DNA of 35,838 bases from an uncultured Eubacteriales bacterium (GCA_900555735.1 USMI01000007.1:1-35838); one strand, 5' to 3'; positions 23,961 to 31,781 are shown, counted from the stretch's first letter. Numbers and translations: made by a program. Notes: a model not told the origin generated them from the letters alone.

Positions 23961-23989
23961 TTGCCAGAAAGGGGAAAAAAGAGTATAAT
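23961..23989 (+). promoter_or_regulatory. Promoter of the ruvCAB-glmM run
   Basis: TTGCCA (23961-23966), 17 bases, TATAAT (23984-23989), 30 bases before the ruvC start. No LexA-like box was seen in this short region. Confidence 0.78.
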
Positions 23990-24018
23990 AAACTGATTTA
24001 TCATGGGGAGGGAGCGCC

Positions 24019-24531
24019 GTGCGTATTTTGGGAATAGACCCCGGTGTGGCCATTGTGGGCTTCGGTGTGCTGGACTGCGCCGGTGCCGCCCAGAAAATGG
24101 TACAGTATGGCGCCATTAACACCCCTGCCGGTATGCCCTTGGCGGTGCGGCTGACGCTGATCGAAAGCGACCTGACGGAGCTGATCCAACAGTTCCGGCC
24201 GGATGAAATGGCCATCGAGGAGTTGTTTTTCAGCAAGAACATCACCACCGGTATCGCGGTGGCTCATGCCAGAGGTGTGATTCTCTGTACGGCGGAGAAA
24301 CTGCATCTGCCCATCTATGAATATACCCCCATGCAGGTGAAGCAGGCGGTGGTGGGCTATGGCCTTGCGGAGAAGAAGCAGGTGATGGACATGACCCGCC
24401 GCCTGCTGAAGCTGAAGGCCATCCCCCGGCCCGACGATGCTGCCGACGCGCTGGCCATCGCCATCTGCCATGCCCGCAGCGCCACCAGCCTGCTGCGGCG
24501 TACTGACCCCAACGTAAAGGAGACCGTGTGA
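24019..24531 (+). CDS. ruvC: Holliday junction resolvase RuvC
   Basis: A 170-residue RNase H-fold nuclease starting at GTG 24019 behind GGGAGGGAG. It has MRILGIDPGV (catalytic D7), AIEELFFSKN (E67/E68), and the C-terminal acidic site PRPDDAADALAIA. RuvC cuts Holliday junctions loaded by RuvAB. It is the first gene of ruvC-ruvA-ruvB and overlaps ruvA by one base (TGATG). Confidence 0.96.
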   Translation: MRILGIDPGVAIVGFGVLDCAGAAQKMVQYGAINTPAGMPLAVRLTLIESDLTELIQQFRPDEMAIEELFFSKNITTGIAVAHARGVILCTAEKLHLPIYEYTPMQVKQAVVGYGLAEKKQVMDMTRRLLKLKAIPRPDDAADALAIAICHARSATSLLRRTDPNVKETV

Positions 24532-25133
24532 TGTTCTACTATCTCAGCGGCGTCGTGGCCGAAATGGAGGCCAATCTGGCCGTGATCGACTGCGGCGGCG
24601 TGGGCTATGCCTGCGCCACCACCAACTATACTCTGTCCCAGCTGAAAAAGGGCGAAAAGGCCAAGCTGTATACCTACATGAACGTCCGGGAGGACGCGGT
24701 GGAGCTGTTCGGCTTTGCCAGCCAGAGCGAACTGCACAGCTTCAAGCTGCTGCTGGGCGTCTCCGGAGTAGGCCCCAAGGCGGCGCTGTCCATTCTCTCC
24801 GCCAACACGCCGGCCAATCTGGCTATGGCGGTGGTGATGGGCGACGAAAAGGCCCTGACCGCCGCGCCGGGCATCGGCAAGAAGATCGCCCAGCGCATCA
24901 TTCTGGAGCTGAAGGATAAGCTGGCCAAGGAGCAGAGCTCCTTCGGCCCGGACACCGGCGGCAGCGTACCGGTGATGGTGCTGCCCAACGACAAGGCCAA
25001 GGAGGCCGGCGCGGCGCTGGCCGTGCTGGGCTACAGCGGCAGCGAGGTGGCGGCGGTCCTGAAGGGCATCGACATGGACGCCCTGCCGCTGGAGGAGATC
25101 ATCCGTCAGGCGCTCAAGCGCATGGTGAAGTGA
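24531..25133 (+). CDS. ruvA: Holliday junction branch migration protein RuvA
   Basis: A 200-residue protein with the RuvA layout: an OB-fold N-terminal domain (FYYLSGVVAEME, DCGGVGYAC), helix-hairpin-helix region LLLGVSGVGPKAALSIL and GIGKKIAQRIILELKDKL, a linker, and a C-terminal domain III that contacts RuvB. The ATG at 24531 is preferred over the GTG at 24528 by family length and spacing from AAAGGAG. Confidence 0.96.
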   Translation: MFYYLSGVVAEMEANLAVIDCGGVGYACATTNYTLSQLKKGEKAKLYTYMNVREDAVELFGFASQSELHSFKLLLGVSGVGPKAALSILSANTPANLAMAVVMGDEKALTAAPGIGKKIAQRIILELKDKLAKEQSSFGPDTGGSVPVMVLPNDKAKEAGAALAVLGYSGSEVAAVLKGIDMDALPLEEIIRQALKRMVK

Positions 25134-25146
25134 GGGAGGGGACAGC

Positions 25147-26187
25147 GTGAGCATTGACTACGGAAGCGACATCTACGAAGAGCCTATCGTCTCCACCACC
25201 TTTCTGCCGGAGGACGCGCAGGAGAAGTCCCTGCGTCCCCATACCCTGAAGGAGTACATCGGTCAGGAGAAGGCCAAGGGCAACCTGTCCGTGTTCATCG
25301 AGGCGGCACGCCGCCGCGGCGAATCGCTGGATCATGTGCTGCTGCACGGCCCTCCGGGCTTGGGCAAGACCACGCTGGCGGGCATTATCGCCGCCGAAAT
25401 GGGCGTCAATATCCGCATCACCTCCGGCCCGGCCATTGAAAAGCCCGGCGATCTGGCGGCGCTGCTGACCAACCTCAACGAGAATGACATTCTCTTCGTG
25501 GACGAGATCCACCGGCTGAACCGGGCCGTGGAGGAGATATTATACCCCGCCATGGAGGACTACGCCATCGATATCATCATCGGCAAGGGCCCCTCCGCCA
25601 ACTCCATCCGGCTGGATCTGCCGCACTTTACGCTGATCGGCGCCACCACGCGGGCGGGCTCTCTGTCCGCACCCCTGCGTGACCGCTTCGGCGTGACGCT
25701 GCGGCTGGAGCTGTATACGCCGGAGGAGCTGAAGGAGATCGTCACCCGCAGCGCCGGGATTCTGGATGTACCCATCGAGGAGGCCGGTGCCATGGAGATC
25801 GCCCGCCGTTCCCGCGGCACGCCCCGTATTGCCAACCGCATGCTGCGCCGCGTCCGGGACTTTGCGCAGGTGAAGGCCGACGGCGTCATCACCCGTCAGG
25901 TGGCGGACAGTGCCCTGCTGGCGCTTGAGGTGGACTATCTGGGTCTGGATCAGGTGGATCGCCGGATGCTGCGTGCTATCATTGAGAACTACGGCGGCGG
26001 CCCGGTGGGTCTGGACACACTGGCGGCCACCATCGGCGAGGAGTCGGTGACGCTGGAGGACGTGTACGAGCCGTATCTGATGCAGCTGGGCTTTCTGACC
26101 CGCACGCCCCGTGGCCGCTGCGTGACGCGCAAGGCCTATGAGCACCTGCATATGGAATTTATGGGGCAGACCCAATTGGAATTTTGA
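25147..26187 (+). CDS. ruvB: Holliday junction DNA helicase RuvB
   Basis: A 346-residue AAA+ motor starting at GTG 25147 after GAGGGAGGGG. Walker A is GPPGLGKTT, Walker B ILFVDEIHRL, sensor 1 LIGATTRAG, arginine finger DRFG, and a C-terminal winged helix (GPVGLDTLAATIGEE, RTPRGRCVTRKAYEHL). It drives branch migration with RuvA. It lies 13 bases after ruvA. Confidence 0.97.
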   Translation: MSIDYGSDIYEEPIVSTTFLPEDAQEKSLRPHTLKEYIGQEKAKGNLSVFIEAARRRGESLDHVLLHGPPGLGKTTLAGIIAAEMGVNIRITSGPAIEKPGDLAALLTNLNENDILFVDEIHRLNRAVEEILYPAMEDYAIDIIIGKGPSANSIRLDLPHFTLIGATTRAGSLSAPLRDRFGVTLRLELYTPEELKEIVTRSAGILDVPIEEAGAMEIARRSRGTPRIANRMLRRVRDFAQVKADGVITRQVADSALLALEVDYLGLDQVDRRMLRAIIENYGGGPVGLDTLAATIGEESVTLEDVYEPYLMQLGFLTRTPRGRCVTRKAYEHLHMEFMGQTQLEF

Positions 26188-26202
26188 GAGGGAGCAGAGA
26201 AA

Positions 26203-27552
26203 ATGGGTAAGTTATTTGGAACAGACGGTATTCGCGGTGTGGTGGGCAAGACCCTGACGGCGGAGCTGGCCTTTCATGTGGGCCAGTCCGTGGCCGTTGT
26301 ATTGCAGGAGGAGCTGGGCCGCAGGCCGGTCATCACCATCGGCAAGGATACCCGCATCTCCTCGGATATGCTGGAGGCGGCCCTCAGCGCCGGTATCTGC
26401 TCGGTAGGCGGCGACGTGCTGCTGCTGGGCACCATCCCAACCCCCGCCGTGGCCTTCCTGACGGTGCAGGAGCAGGCGGATGCCGGTGTGGTGATCTCCG
26501 CCAGCCATAACCCCTATGAGCATAACGGTATCAAGGTGTTCAATGCGCAGGGCTATAAGCTGCCCGACGCCATGGAGGAGCGGGTGGAGGCGCTGATCCT
26601 GTCCGGTGCGGAGATGCCCATTAAGACCGGCGGCGCGCTGGGCCGCTGCCGCAACGGTGCGCAGGAGATGCACGACGACTATGTGAGCCATCTCATTGAC
26701 ACCATCGGCTGCGACCTGTCCGGTCTGCGTGTGCTGGTGGACTGCGCCAACGGCGCCGCTGCCGCTACTGCGCCCGACCTGTTCCAGCGCCTGCCGATGA
26801 TGGCGGATTTCATCAATATCGACCCCGACGGCGTAAACATCAACAACGGCTGCGGTTCCACCCATCTGGAGCAGCTTGCCACCATGACCGTGGCAGGGAA
26901 GTACCATCTGGGCATCGCCTTTGACGGCGACGCTGACCGCTGCCTGCTGGTGGATGAGAAGGGGCACACCATCGACGGCGACAAGATTATGGCGGTGTGC
27001 GGTCTGGCTCTGCGCCGGGACGGCAAGCTGACCAACAACGCCGTGGTGGCCACGGTCATGTCCAATCTGGGCCTGCACGAATTCTGCCGCAACGAGAAGA
27101 TCGACCTGATCTGCACCGCTGTGGGCGACCGCCACGTGCTGGAAAAGATGGTGGAGTGCGACTACGCCATCGGCGGCGAGCAGTCCGGCCATATGATCTT
27201 CCGTGAGTATGCCACCACCGGCGACGGCGAGCTGACGGCGCTGCAATTCCTTAAGGCCCTGAAGGCTTCCGGAAAGCCCGCTTCCGAACTGGCCGCCTGC
27301 TGCGCTCAGTATCCGCAGGAACTCATCAACGTGGAGCTGGCCCATACGCCGGGAGAGAAGGAGCGTATCATGGCATCCCCTGTGCTGGCGCAGGCTGTGA
27401 AGGAGCAGGAGGCGCTGCTGGGCAGCGAGGGCCGTATTCTGATCCGTCCCTCCGGCACCGAGGCGCTGATCCGCGTGATGGTGGAGGCCAAGACCGATGA
27501 GATCGCCCGCAAGGTGGCGGAGGATTTGTCGGAATTGGTGAAAAAACTATAA
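26203..27552 (+). CDS. glmM: Phosphoglucosamine mutase
   Basis: A 449-residue alpha-D-phosphohexomutase: LFGTDGIRG at the N-terminus, VISASHNPYEHNG with the phospho-Ser (S101), the metal loop DGDADR, the sugar loop GGEQSGH, and phosphate loop RPSGTEALIRV. GlmM turns GlcN-6-P into GlcN-1-P for UDP-GlcNAc synthesis. It follows ruvB by 15 bases with its own GAGGGAG site, an unusual placement because glmM more often follows cdaA/ybbR genes. No terminator follows, so readthrough into the sigma factor gene is possible. Confidence 0.96.
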   Translation: MGKLFGTDGIRGVVGKTLTAELAFHVGQSVAVVLQEELGRRPVITIGKDTRISSDMLEAALSAGICSVGGDVLLLGTIPTPAVAFLTVQEQADAGVVISASHNPYEHNGIKVFNAQGYKLPDAMEERVEALILSGAEMPIKTGGALGRCRNGAQEMHDDYVSHLIDTIGCDLSGLRVLVDCANGAAAATAPDLFQRLPMMADFINIDPDGVNINNGCGSTHLEQLATMTVAGKYHLGIAFDGDADRCLLVDEKGHTIDGDKIMAVCGLALRRDGKLTNNAVVATVMSNLGLHEFCRNEKIDLICTAVGDRHVLEKMVECDYAIGGEQSGHMIFREYATTGDGELTALQFLKALKASGKPASELAACCAQYPQELINVELAHTPGEKERIMASPVLAQAVKEQEALLGSEGRILIRPSGTEALIRVMVEAKTDEIARKVAEDLSELVKKL

Positions 27553-27588
27553 TAATACGCAACTTTTTGACAAATTTTCGTAGACTGC

Positions 27589-27618
27589 TTGACAAATTCT
27601 TTATCGAAAAGGTATAAT
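27589..27618 (+). promoter_or_regulatory. Promoter abutting the sigma factor gene
   Basis: TTGACA (27589-27594), 18 bases, TATAAT (27613-27618). The -10 box ends only 5 bases before the ATG at 27624. A second TTGACAAATT copy lies 22 bases upstream at 27567-27576. Confidence 0.75.
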
Positions 27619-27623
27619 AGAAA

Positions 27624-28247
27624 ATGGTAAATAGCAAAGAGGCTAGTTTTGCCTATCTGGAGACGCTGAGCGACGAACAGCTGTGCGCCGCCTGCCAGAC
27701 GGGAAACCGTAATGCCGAGGAGATTCTGGCGGCGCGGTATCACCGGTTGGTACGAAGCATCGCGCGTCCCTATTTTCTCGCCGGCGGCGACAGTGAGGAT
27801 CTGCTGCAGGAGGGAATGGTGGGCCTGATTAAGGCCATGCGGGAATATGATCCCGGCCAGACAGCATCATTCTGTACCTTTGCCGAGGTGTGCATCCGCC
27901 GCCGTCTCTACACAGTGCTGAAATCGGCGTCATCCGGCAAACACCAGCCTCTGAACCAAGCAATTCCCCTGAATCCCTCATTCTTTGACGTCAGTCTCGC
28001 TTTTGCACAGGTCGACCCCGAGGTCCTGTTGATCGACAGGGAAAAAACCGCCGGTCTGCTGGAGTACACATGCAAACAGTTATCCGCCTTCGAAGCTGAG
28101 ATTTTAGGGTACTATTTGGACGGTCTCACATGCCGAGAGATCGCAGAAACTGTTGGCAAGCCGCCAAAATCGGTGGAAAATGCTGTGCAGCGCATACGCC
28201 GCAAGATCGGGCGGCAACTTCAATCCGGCGATATCAGCAAAGGCTGA
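27624..28247 (+). CDS. sigH: SigH-like sporulation RNA polymerase sigma factor
   Basis: A 207-residue sigma-70 family protein close to Bacillus SigH (Spo0H). It opens MVNSKEASFAYLETLSDEQL, region 2 contains RPYFLAGGDSEDLLQEGMVGLIKAMREYD and FAEVCIRRRLYTVLKSA, and region 4 has YYLDGLTCREIAETV with VENAVQRIRRKI. SigH governs the transition to stationary phase and early sporulation. The ATG at 27624 matches the family start, but it lies where the promoter's transcription start is expected, so the main mRNA may have almost no leader. A purine run AAAAGG (27607-27612) could act as ribosome site only on transcripts coming from upstream. Confidence 0.9.
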   Translation: MVNSKEASFAYLETLSDEQLCAACQTGNRNAEEILAARYHRLVRSIARPYFLAGGDSEDLLQEGMVGLIKAMREYDPGQTASFCTFAEVCIRRRLYTVLKSASSGKHQPLNQAIPLNPSFFDVSLAFAQVDPEVLLIDREKTAGLLEYTCKQLSAFEAEILGYYLDGLTCREIAETVGKPPKSVENAVQRIRRKIGRQLQSGDISKG

Positions 28248-28281
28248 GCGCAATATATTTTCTCAAAGAGAGGGTTAAATC

Positions 28282-28560
28282 ATGTACGAAGACAAGACTT
28301 TAGTTTGCAAAGAGTGTGGCAAGGAATTCGTTTTCACCGCCGGTGAGCAGGAGTTCTATGCTGAGCGCGGCTTCCAGAACGAGCCCCAGCGCTGCAAGTC
28401 CTGCCGCGACGCTCGCAAGAACGCTGCCCGCGGTCCCCGAGAGTATTTCACCGCTGTCTGTGCTGCCTGCGGCGGCGAGGCCAAGGTTCCCTTCGAGCCC
28501 AAGTCCGATCGTCCCGTTTACTGCAGCGATTGCTTCGCCAAGATGCGTCAGAACGGCTGA
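28282..28560 (+). CDS. Zinc-ribbon protein (probable zinc-binding, zf-trcl type)
   Basis: A 92-residue protein. The first half is the known ribbon pattern: CKECGKEFVFTAGEQEFYAERGF then CKSC; the second half has AVCAACGGEAKVPF and CSDC. There are thus two pairs of CxxC ligand sites with the linker rich in basic residues. Function is unknown, with nucleic acid binding or translation-linked roles usually suspected. It lies 34 bases after sigH with AGAGAGGGT upstream and shares its terminator, so both are probably cotranscribed. Confidence 0.85.
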   Translation: MYEDKTLVCKECGKEFVFTAGEQEFYAERGFQNEPQRCKSCRDARKNAARGPREYFTAVCAACGGEAKVPFEPKSDRPVYCSDCFAKMRQNG

Positions 28561-28590
28561 TTCCTGAACCACACACATTGCTTTGATACA

Positions 28591-28625
28591 AAGCGCCGGC
28601 ACACGGAAGTGTGCCGGCGCTTTTT
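28591..28625 (+). terminator. Intrinsic terminator after the zinc-ribbon gene
   Basis: A GC-rich 14-bp stem (28591-28604 with 28609-28622), loop GGAA, then TTTTT. Confidence 0.9.
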
Positions 28626-28653
28626 GCGTGTATAAAATGATAGGGAAGGGGGG

Positions 28654-29298
28654 TCATCTGCTGACCGCGCCCTCTACGATCAGCGTCATGTGGTCGGTGT
28701 ACTTCTGCAAAGTCTGACACACTGCGTCGACGTCGCCGGCAATGGTGTTGTCCAGCATCTGGCGGAAGGTTTCGGCCTCCGCGCCGCGCTCTTTGACGTT
28801 GGCGGCGTAGATATGCCGCAGCAGCGTCTGCTGTCCCTGAATGGCCAGCATATGCCGGTCCAGCCGGCGGTTGCCGCAGTTGTGGTAATAGGTGCCCAGA
28901 AATTCCTTGACGGCCATTACCTCGTCGTGAGGGTTCCTGGCGTGGACGTATTCCTCCAGTCGTTCCTTCAATTCGCTGACAATGACCTCCCGGTCGCCGT
29001 TGACCATGGCCAGCCGGATGGCGGCACAGTGCAGCGTCATGGCCAGCTGCTGGATCTCCAGCACGTCGTGAGGCTCCAGCGAAATGATGTGGGCGCCTAC
29101 GTTGTTTTCATAGACCACCAGCCCCTCCTGCTGCAAACGGTTGATGGCTTCCCGGATCGGCGTACAGCTGACGCCGATTTGATTCTGCAATTCATTGACA
29201 TTGAGCTTCGAGCCAAGGGGAAGCTTCAGCTGAATGATGGCCTCCCGCAGTTTATCATACACCATGTCCACCAAGGACTGCTTCTTAATAGAGAGCAT
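28654..29298 (-). CDS. GntR-family regulator, FadR/FCD subclass
   Basis: A 214-residue protein with an N-terminal winged HTH (VYDKLREAIIQLKLPLGSKLNVNELQNQIGVSCTPIREAINRLQQEGLV) and a C-terminal helical FCD-like domain (HCAAIRLAMVNGD, YYHNCGNRRLDRHM, GDVDAVCQTLQKYTDHM), including the histidines usually used for metal or ligand binding. I chose ATG 29298, five bases after GGAGG. It is divergent from the B3/B4-domain gene, and near-identical palindromes sit at both promoters, so it probably regulates both. Confidence 0.9.
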   Translation of the reverse strand: MLSIKKQSLVDMVYDKLREAIIQLKLPLGSKLNVNELQNQIGVSCTPIREAINRLQQEGLVVYENNVGAHIISLEPHDVLEIQQLAMTLHCAAIRLAMVNGDREVIVSELKERLEEYVHARNPHDEVMAVKEFLGTYYHNCGNRRLDRHMLAIQGQQTLLRHIYAANVKERGAEAETFRQMLDNTIAGDVDAVCQTLQKYTDHMTLIVEGAVSR

Positions 29299-29315
29299 AC
29301 CCGCCTCCAAATGTT

Positions 29316-29331
29316 GTTTCTTGCAAGATAT
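29316..29331. promoter_or_regulatory. GntR operator copy at its own promoter
   Basis: GTTTCTTGCAAGATAT, 14 of 16 matches to the perfect palindrome near 29440, covering the expected start of the gntR transcript. Confidence 0.6.
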
Positions 29332-29336
29332 AAGTT

Positions 29337-29365
29337 ATTATAGGCATTATCTACAAAAAAATCAA
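29337..29365 (-). promoter_or_regulatory. Promoter of the GntR/FadR-type gene
   Basis: TTGATT (29365-29360), 17 bases, TATAAT (29342-29337) on the minus strand. Confidence 0.68.
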
Positions 29366-29413
29366 GAGGAAATCTCCTCTTCCAACAAAAAAGCAGAAAA
29401 TTTTCTCAGGGGG

Positions 29414-29441
29414 TTGCATAAATCAAAAATCGTGCTATGAT
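29414..29441 (+). promoter_or_regulatory. Promoter of the B3/B4-domain gene
   Basis: TTGCAT (29414-29419), 16 bases, TATGAT (29436-29441), with the operator palindrome starting inside the -10 box. Confidence 0.6.
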
Positions 29442-29455
29442 ATCTTGCAAGATAT
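29440..29455. promoter_or_regulatory. GntR operator, perfect palindrome
   Basis: ATATCTTGCAAGATAT is a 16-bp perfect palindrome, just downstream of the -10 box of the B3/B4 gene, a position that would block transcription. Confidence 0.65.
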
Positions 29456-29500
29456 TAAATCCTGCTTTAAAGCAGTAAAATGTCAAAAGGAGGAGACGTT

Positions 29501-30214
29501 ATGTACTATCAGGTGTCAAAAGAATTTTTTGAGAAGCTGCCCAACGCCTATTTCGGCGCGGTGGCAGTCCGTGGACTGGACAACACCCGCGAGATCCCGG
29601 AGTTGGAGCAGATGCTGGCGGAGAATGTAGCCGCCTGCGAGGCGTACTTTACCGGCAAAAAGCCCAAGGAGACAGAGGACATCGTGCCTTACCGCACTGC
29701 TTTTGCCGCACTGGGCATCAACCCCAATAAGTTCATGTGCTCCATCGAGGCGCTGCTGACCCGCATCGCCAAGGGCAAGGGTTTCCCTCATATCAACGCC
29801 GCCGTGGATCTGGGCAATGCTGTGTCCATCAAGCACCGCCTGCCCATGGGCGCCCACGATCTGGACACCATTGACGAGGGGTTGGACGTCCGTCTGGCCG
29901 GGGAAGGGGATACCTTCATCCCCTTCGGCAGTACCGAGGAGGAGACTCCCGACGCGGGTGAGGCGGTCTACGCCTCCGGCAAGGAGATCCGTACCCGCCG
30001 CTGGACATGGCGCCAGTCGGAGCGGGGCAAGATCACCGAGGAGACCAAGGCCATCCTGTTCCCCATCGACGGCTTCTCCGACGTGAATCAGGAGGAGGTC
30101 CACAAGGCCGGCGATGAGTTGATCGATCTGCTGCACCGCTATTTTGGCGACAGTATCCAGATCGAGGTAGGCTACGTCAGCAAGGAGCAGCCCCGTTTCG
30201 AGTTCTTCAAGTAA
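29501..30214 (+). CDS. B3/B4 tRNA-binding-domain protein (stand-alone PheT-like domain)
   Basis: A 237-residue protein resembling the B3/B4 domain of phenylalanyl-tRNA synthetase beta chain: KEFFEKLPNAYFGAVAVRGLDN, PYRTAFAALGINPNKFMCSIEAL, RIAKGKGFPHINAAVDLGNAVSIKHRLPMGAHDLD, and FIPFGSTEEETPDAGE. In PheT this region edits mischarged Tyr-tRNA; stand-alone copies are of unknown role, perhaps editing of free or charged amino acids. AAAGGAGG precedes the ATG at 29501. It is a single-gene unit controlled by the neighbouring GntR regulator and closed by a long bidirectional hairpin. Confidence 0.85.
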   Translation: MYYQVSKEFFEKLPNAYFGAVAVRGLDNTREIPELEQMLAENVAACEAYFTGKKPKETEDIVPYRTAFAALGINPNKFMCSIEALLTRIAKGKGFPHINAAVDLGNAVSIKHRLPMGAHDLDTIDEGLDVRLAGEGDTFIPFGSTEEETPDAGEAVYASGKEIRTRRWTWRQSERGKITEETKAILFPIDGFSDVNQEEVHKAGDELIDLLHRYFGDSIQIEVGYVSKEQPRFEFFK

Positions 30215-30219
30215 GAGCA

Positions 30220-30268
30220 GCATAAAAAGAAACACCTTTCGCCGGACGAAAGGTGTTTCTTTTTATGC
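30220..30268. terminator. Long convergent bidirectional terminator
   Basis: A perfect 22-bp stem (30220-30241 with 30247-30268) and loop CCGGA, with A-run and T-run arms, serving the B3/B4 gene and the convergent selD gene. Confidence 0.9.
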
Positions 30269-30274
30269 GTTTTG

Positions 30275-31312
30275 TTACTCCAGAATGATCCAGTTTTCCT
30301 CACGCTCCGTTACATAGCCTACGGCAGCGGCACTGGGGATGGCGTCTTGCAGCTCCCGCAGGCAGGCGTCCGCATCGGCGGCATCCACCGCCATCAGCAG
30401 GCCGCCGCTGGTCTGGGGATCGTACAGCAGATCCTGCATGGTGCGGCTGACGCCATTGCGGACGGTGACGCCCGCCTCGGCATAGTCACGGTTCCGGTAG
30501 GCCCCGGCAGGGAGGAAGCCCATGTCGGCAAATTCCCACGCCTCCGGGTGGAAGGGGACGTTCTTGCTCCGGATATGCACCGTGCAGCCGCTGCCCTGCG
30601 CCATCTCGAAGCTGTGGCCCAGCAGGGCGAAGCCCGTCACGTCGGTGCAGCTGTGGACACGGTACTTCACCATGATATCCCGGGCCGCCTTGTTCAGCGT
30701 GGCCATCTGCCGGTAAATGCGAGCCATCACATCGCTGCCCACCAGCCCCGCCTTGGCGGCGGTGGTCAGTACGCCCACGCCCAGCGGCTTGGTCAGGATC
30801 AGCACGTCGCCGGGCTTTGCGCCGCTGTTGGTCAGGATGCGGCCGGGATGCACGAAACCGGACACCGCCAGACCGTAGATCGGCTCCGCACCGTGGATGG
30901 TGTGGCCGCCGGTAATGATGACACCTGCCTCATAGGCTTTGTCATAGCCGCCCCGCAGCAGCTCCTGCACCATATCGGCGGTCATGGCCTCGGGGATGCA
31001 CATGATGTTCAGCGCCAGCTTCGGCTCGCCGCCCATGGCGTATACGTCGCTGATGGCGTTGGCCGCGGCGATCTGCCCATACAGGAAGGGATCGTCCACA
31101 ATGGGCGGGAAGAAGTCAGTGGTCTGCACCAGTGCCGTATTCTCGTCCAGATAGTACACGCTGGCATCGTCGGACTTGTCAAAGCCCACCAGCAGCCGGG
31201 GGTCGCTGTGGGTGCGGAAGCCCTCCAGCAGCTGCACCAGCGTTCCTGCGCCCACCTTTGCGCCGCATCCGGCGCAGGAGGCAAGCTTTGTCAGCTTCAC
31301 TTCTGTTTCCAT
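30275..31312 (-). CDS. selD: Selenide, water dikinase
   Basis: A 345-residue PurM-like ATP enzyme that makes selenophosphate from selenide and ATP. The active-site loop reads LASCAGCGAKVG: Cys16 in the position of E. coli Cys17 and Lys19 in that of Lys20. This position is Cys here, not selenocysteine. Other motifs: VQTTDFFPPIVDDPFLYGQIAAANAISDVYAMGG, GGHTIHGAEPIYGLAVSG, CTDVTGFALLGH and LLYDPQTSGGLL. It is last in a minus-strand run (yedE, yedF-like, DUF3343, selD). No selA or selB is visible here, so selenium may serve either selenocysteine or a labile selenium cofactor of molybdenum hydroxylases. Confidence 0.96.
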   Translation of the reverse strand: METEVKLTKLASCAGCGAKVGAGTLVQLLEGFRTHSDPRLLVGFDKSDDASVYYLDENTALVQTTDFFPPIVDDPFLYGQIAAANAISDVYAMGGEPKLALNIMCIPEAMTADMVQELLRGGYDKAYEAGVIITGGHTIHGAEPIYGLAVSGFVHPGRILTNSGAKPGDVLILTKPLGVGVLTTAAKAGLVGSDVMARIYRQMATLNKAARDIMVKYRVHSCTDVTGFALLGHSFEMAQGSGCTVHIRSKNVPFHPEAWEFADMGFLPAGAYRNRDYAEAGVTVRNGVSRTMQDLLYDPQTSGGLLMAVDAADADACLRELQDAIPSAAAVGYVTEREENWIILE

Positions 31313-31314
31313 GG

Positions 31315-31566
31315 TCAGCCCTCCGCTTCATCCGTGTGATACACGGTGGTGTATCCTGTGCCGTCCCACGCGGCCACCTGCTCGATCTCCTCAAGACAGG
31401 CGTCAACCGGGGAGAGGTAATCCTCCTCGCACCGGACGCAGGTGCCGCAGCTGCTGCTGAGGTCACGAGGCACCGGCATCATGCGGCAGGAGATGCCCCG
31501 CTCACCGCACAGCTGCTTGTACCGAACCGCGCCGAAGTGGGAGAAAAAGGTCACAATGTAGGTCAC
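31315..31566 (-). CDS. DUF3343 protein of the selenium cluster
   Basis: An 83-residue protein beginning at GTG 31566, which overlaps the stop codon of the TusA-like gene (GTGA). The start VTYIVTFFSHFGAVRYKQL matches the family's opening; an upstream GTG at 31587 would add residues unlike the family. It has CGTCVRC in its middle, a CxxCxxC metal or selenium candidate site. DUF3343 genes regularly sit beside yedF, yedE and selD in selenium-using Firmicutes. It ends 2 bases before the selD start, so translation is coupled. Function unknown. Confidence 0.78.
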   Translation of the reverse strand: MTYIVTFFSHFGAVRYKQLCGERGISCRMMPVPRDLSSSCGTCVRCEEDYLSPVDACLEEIEQVAAWDGTGYTTVYHTDEAEG

Positions 31567-31769
31567 TTGGTAAAAGTCAGCGTCCACTCGCCGTCCTTTT
31601 CGTCAACGGCCACCTGATAGCCCTGATGCTGGGCGTAGCGGGTGGTGTTCTCGCGGGAGGCGTGGTTGTCCACGATGATCTGATAAGCGTTTTCCTTGCT
31701 CTCCATAGCGCTGCGCAGCAGCACCACGGGTTCGGGGCAGGAAAGACCCCGTGCGTCGATAACTTTCAT
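31563..31769 (-). CDS. yedF: TusA/YedF-like sulfur- or selenium-carrier protein
   Basis: A 68-residue SirA/TusA-fold protein: MKVIDARGLSCPEPVVLLRSAM with the CPxP active cysteine (C11) and a C-terminal strand-rich part. Selenium-associated YedF proteins usually have an extra C-terminal domain of about 100 residues; here only the TusA domain is encoded, with DUF3343 following as a separate gene. It lies 12 bases after yedE and probably relays a selenium or sulfur species from cysteine desulfurase or uptake to SelD (inference). Confidence 0.85.
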   Translation of the reverse strand: MKVIDARGLSCPEPVVLLRSAMESKENAYQIIVDNHASRENTTRYAQHQGYQVAVDEKDGEWTLTFTK

Positions 31770-31781
31770 ATTGGTATCTCC

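Noticed and set aside
31262..31275. Selenocysteine codon at the SelD active site
   Set aside because: The active-site codon is TGC for Cys16; there is no in-frame UGA.
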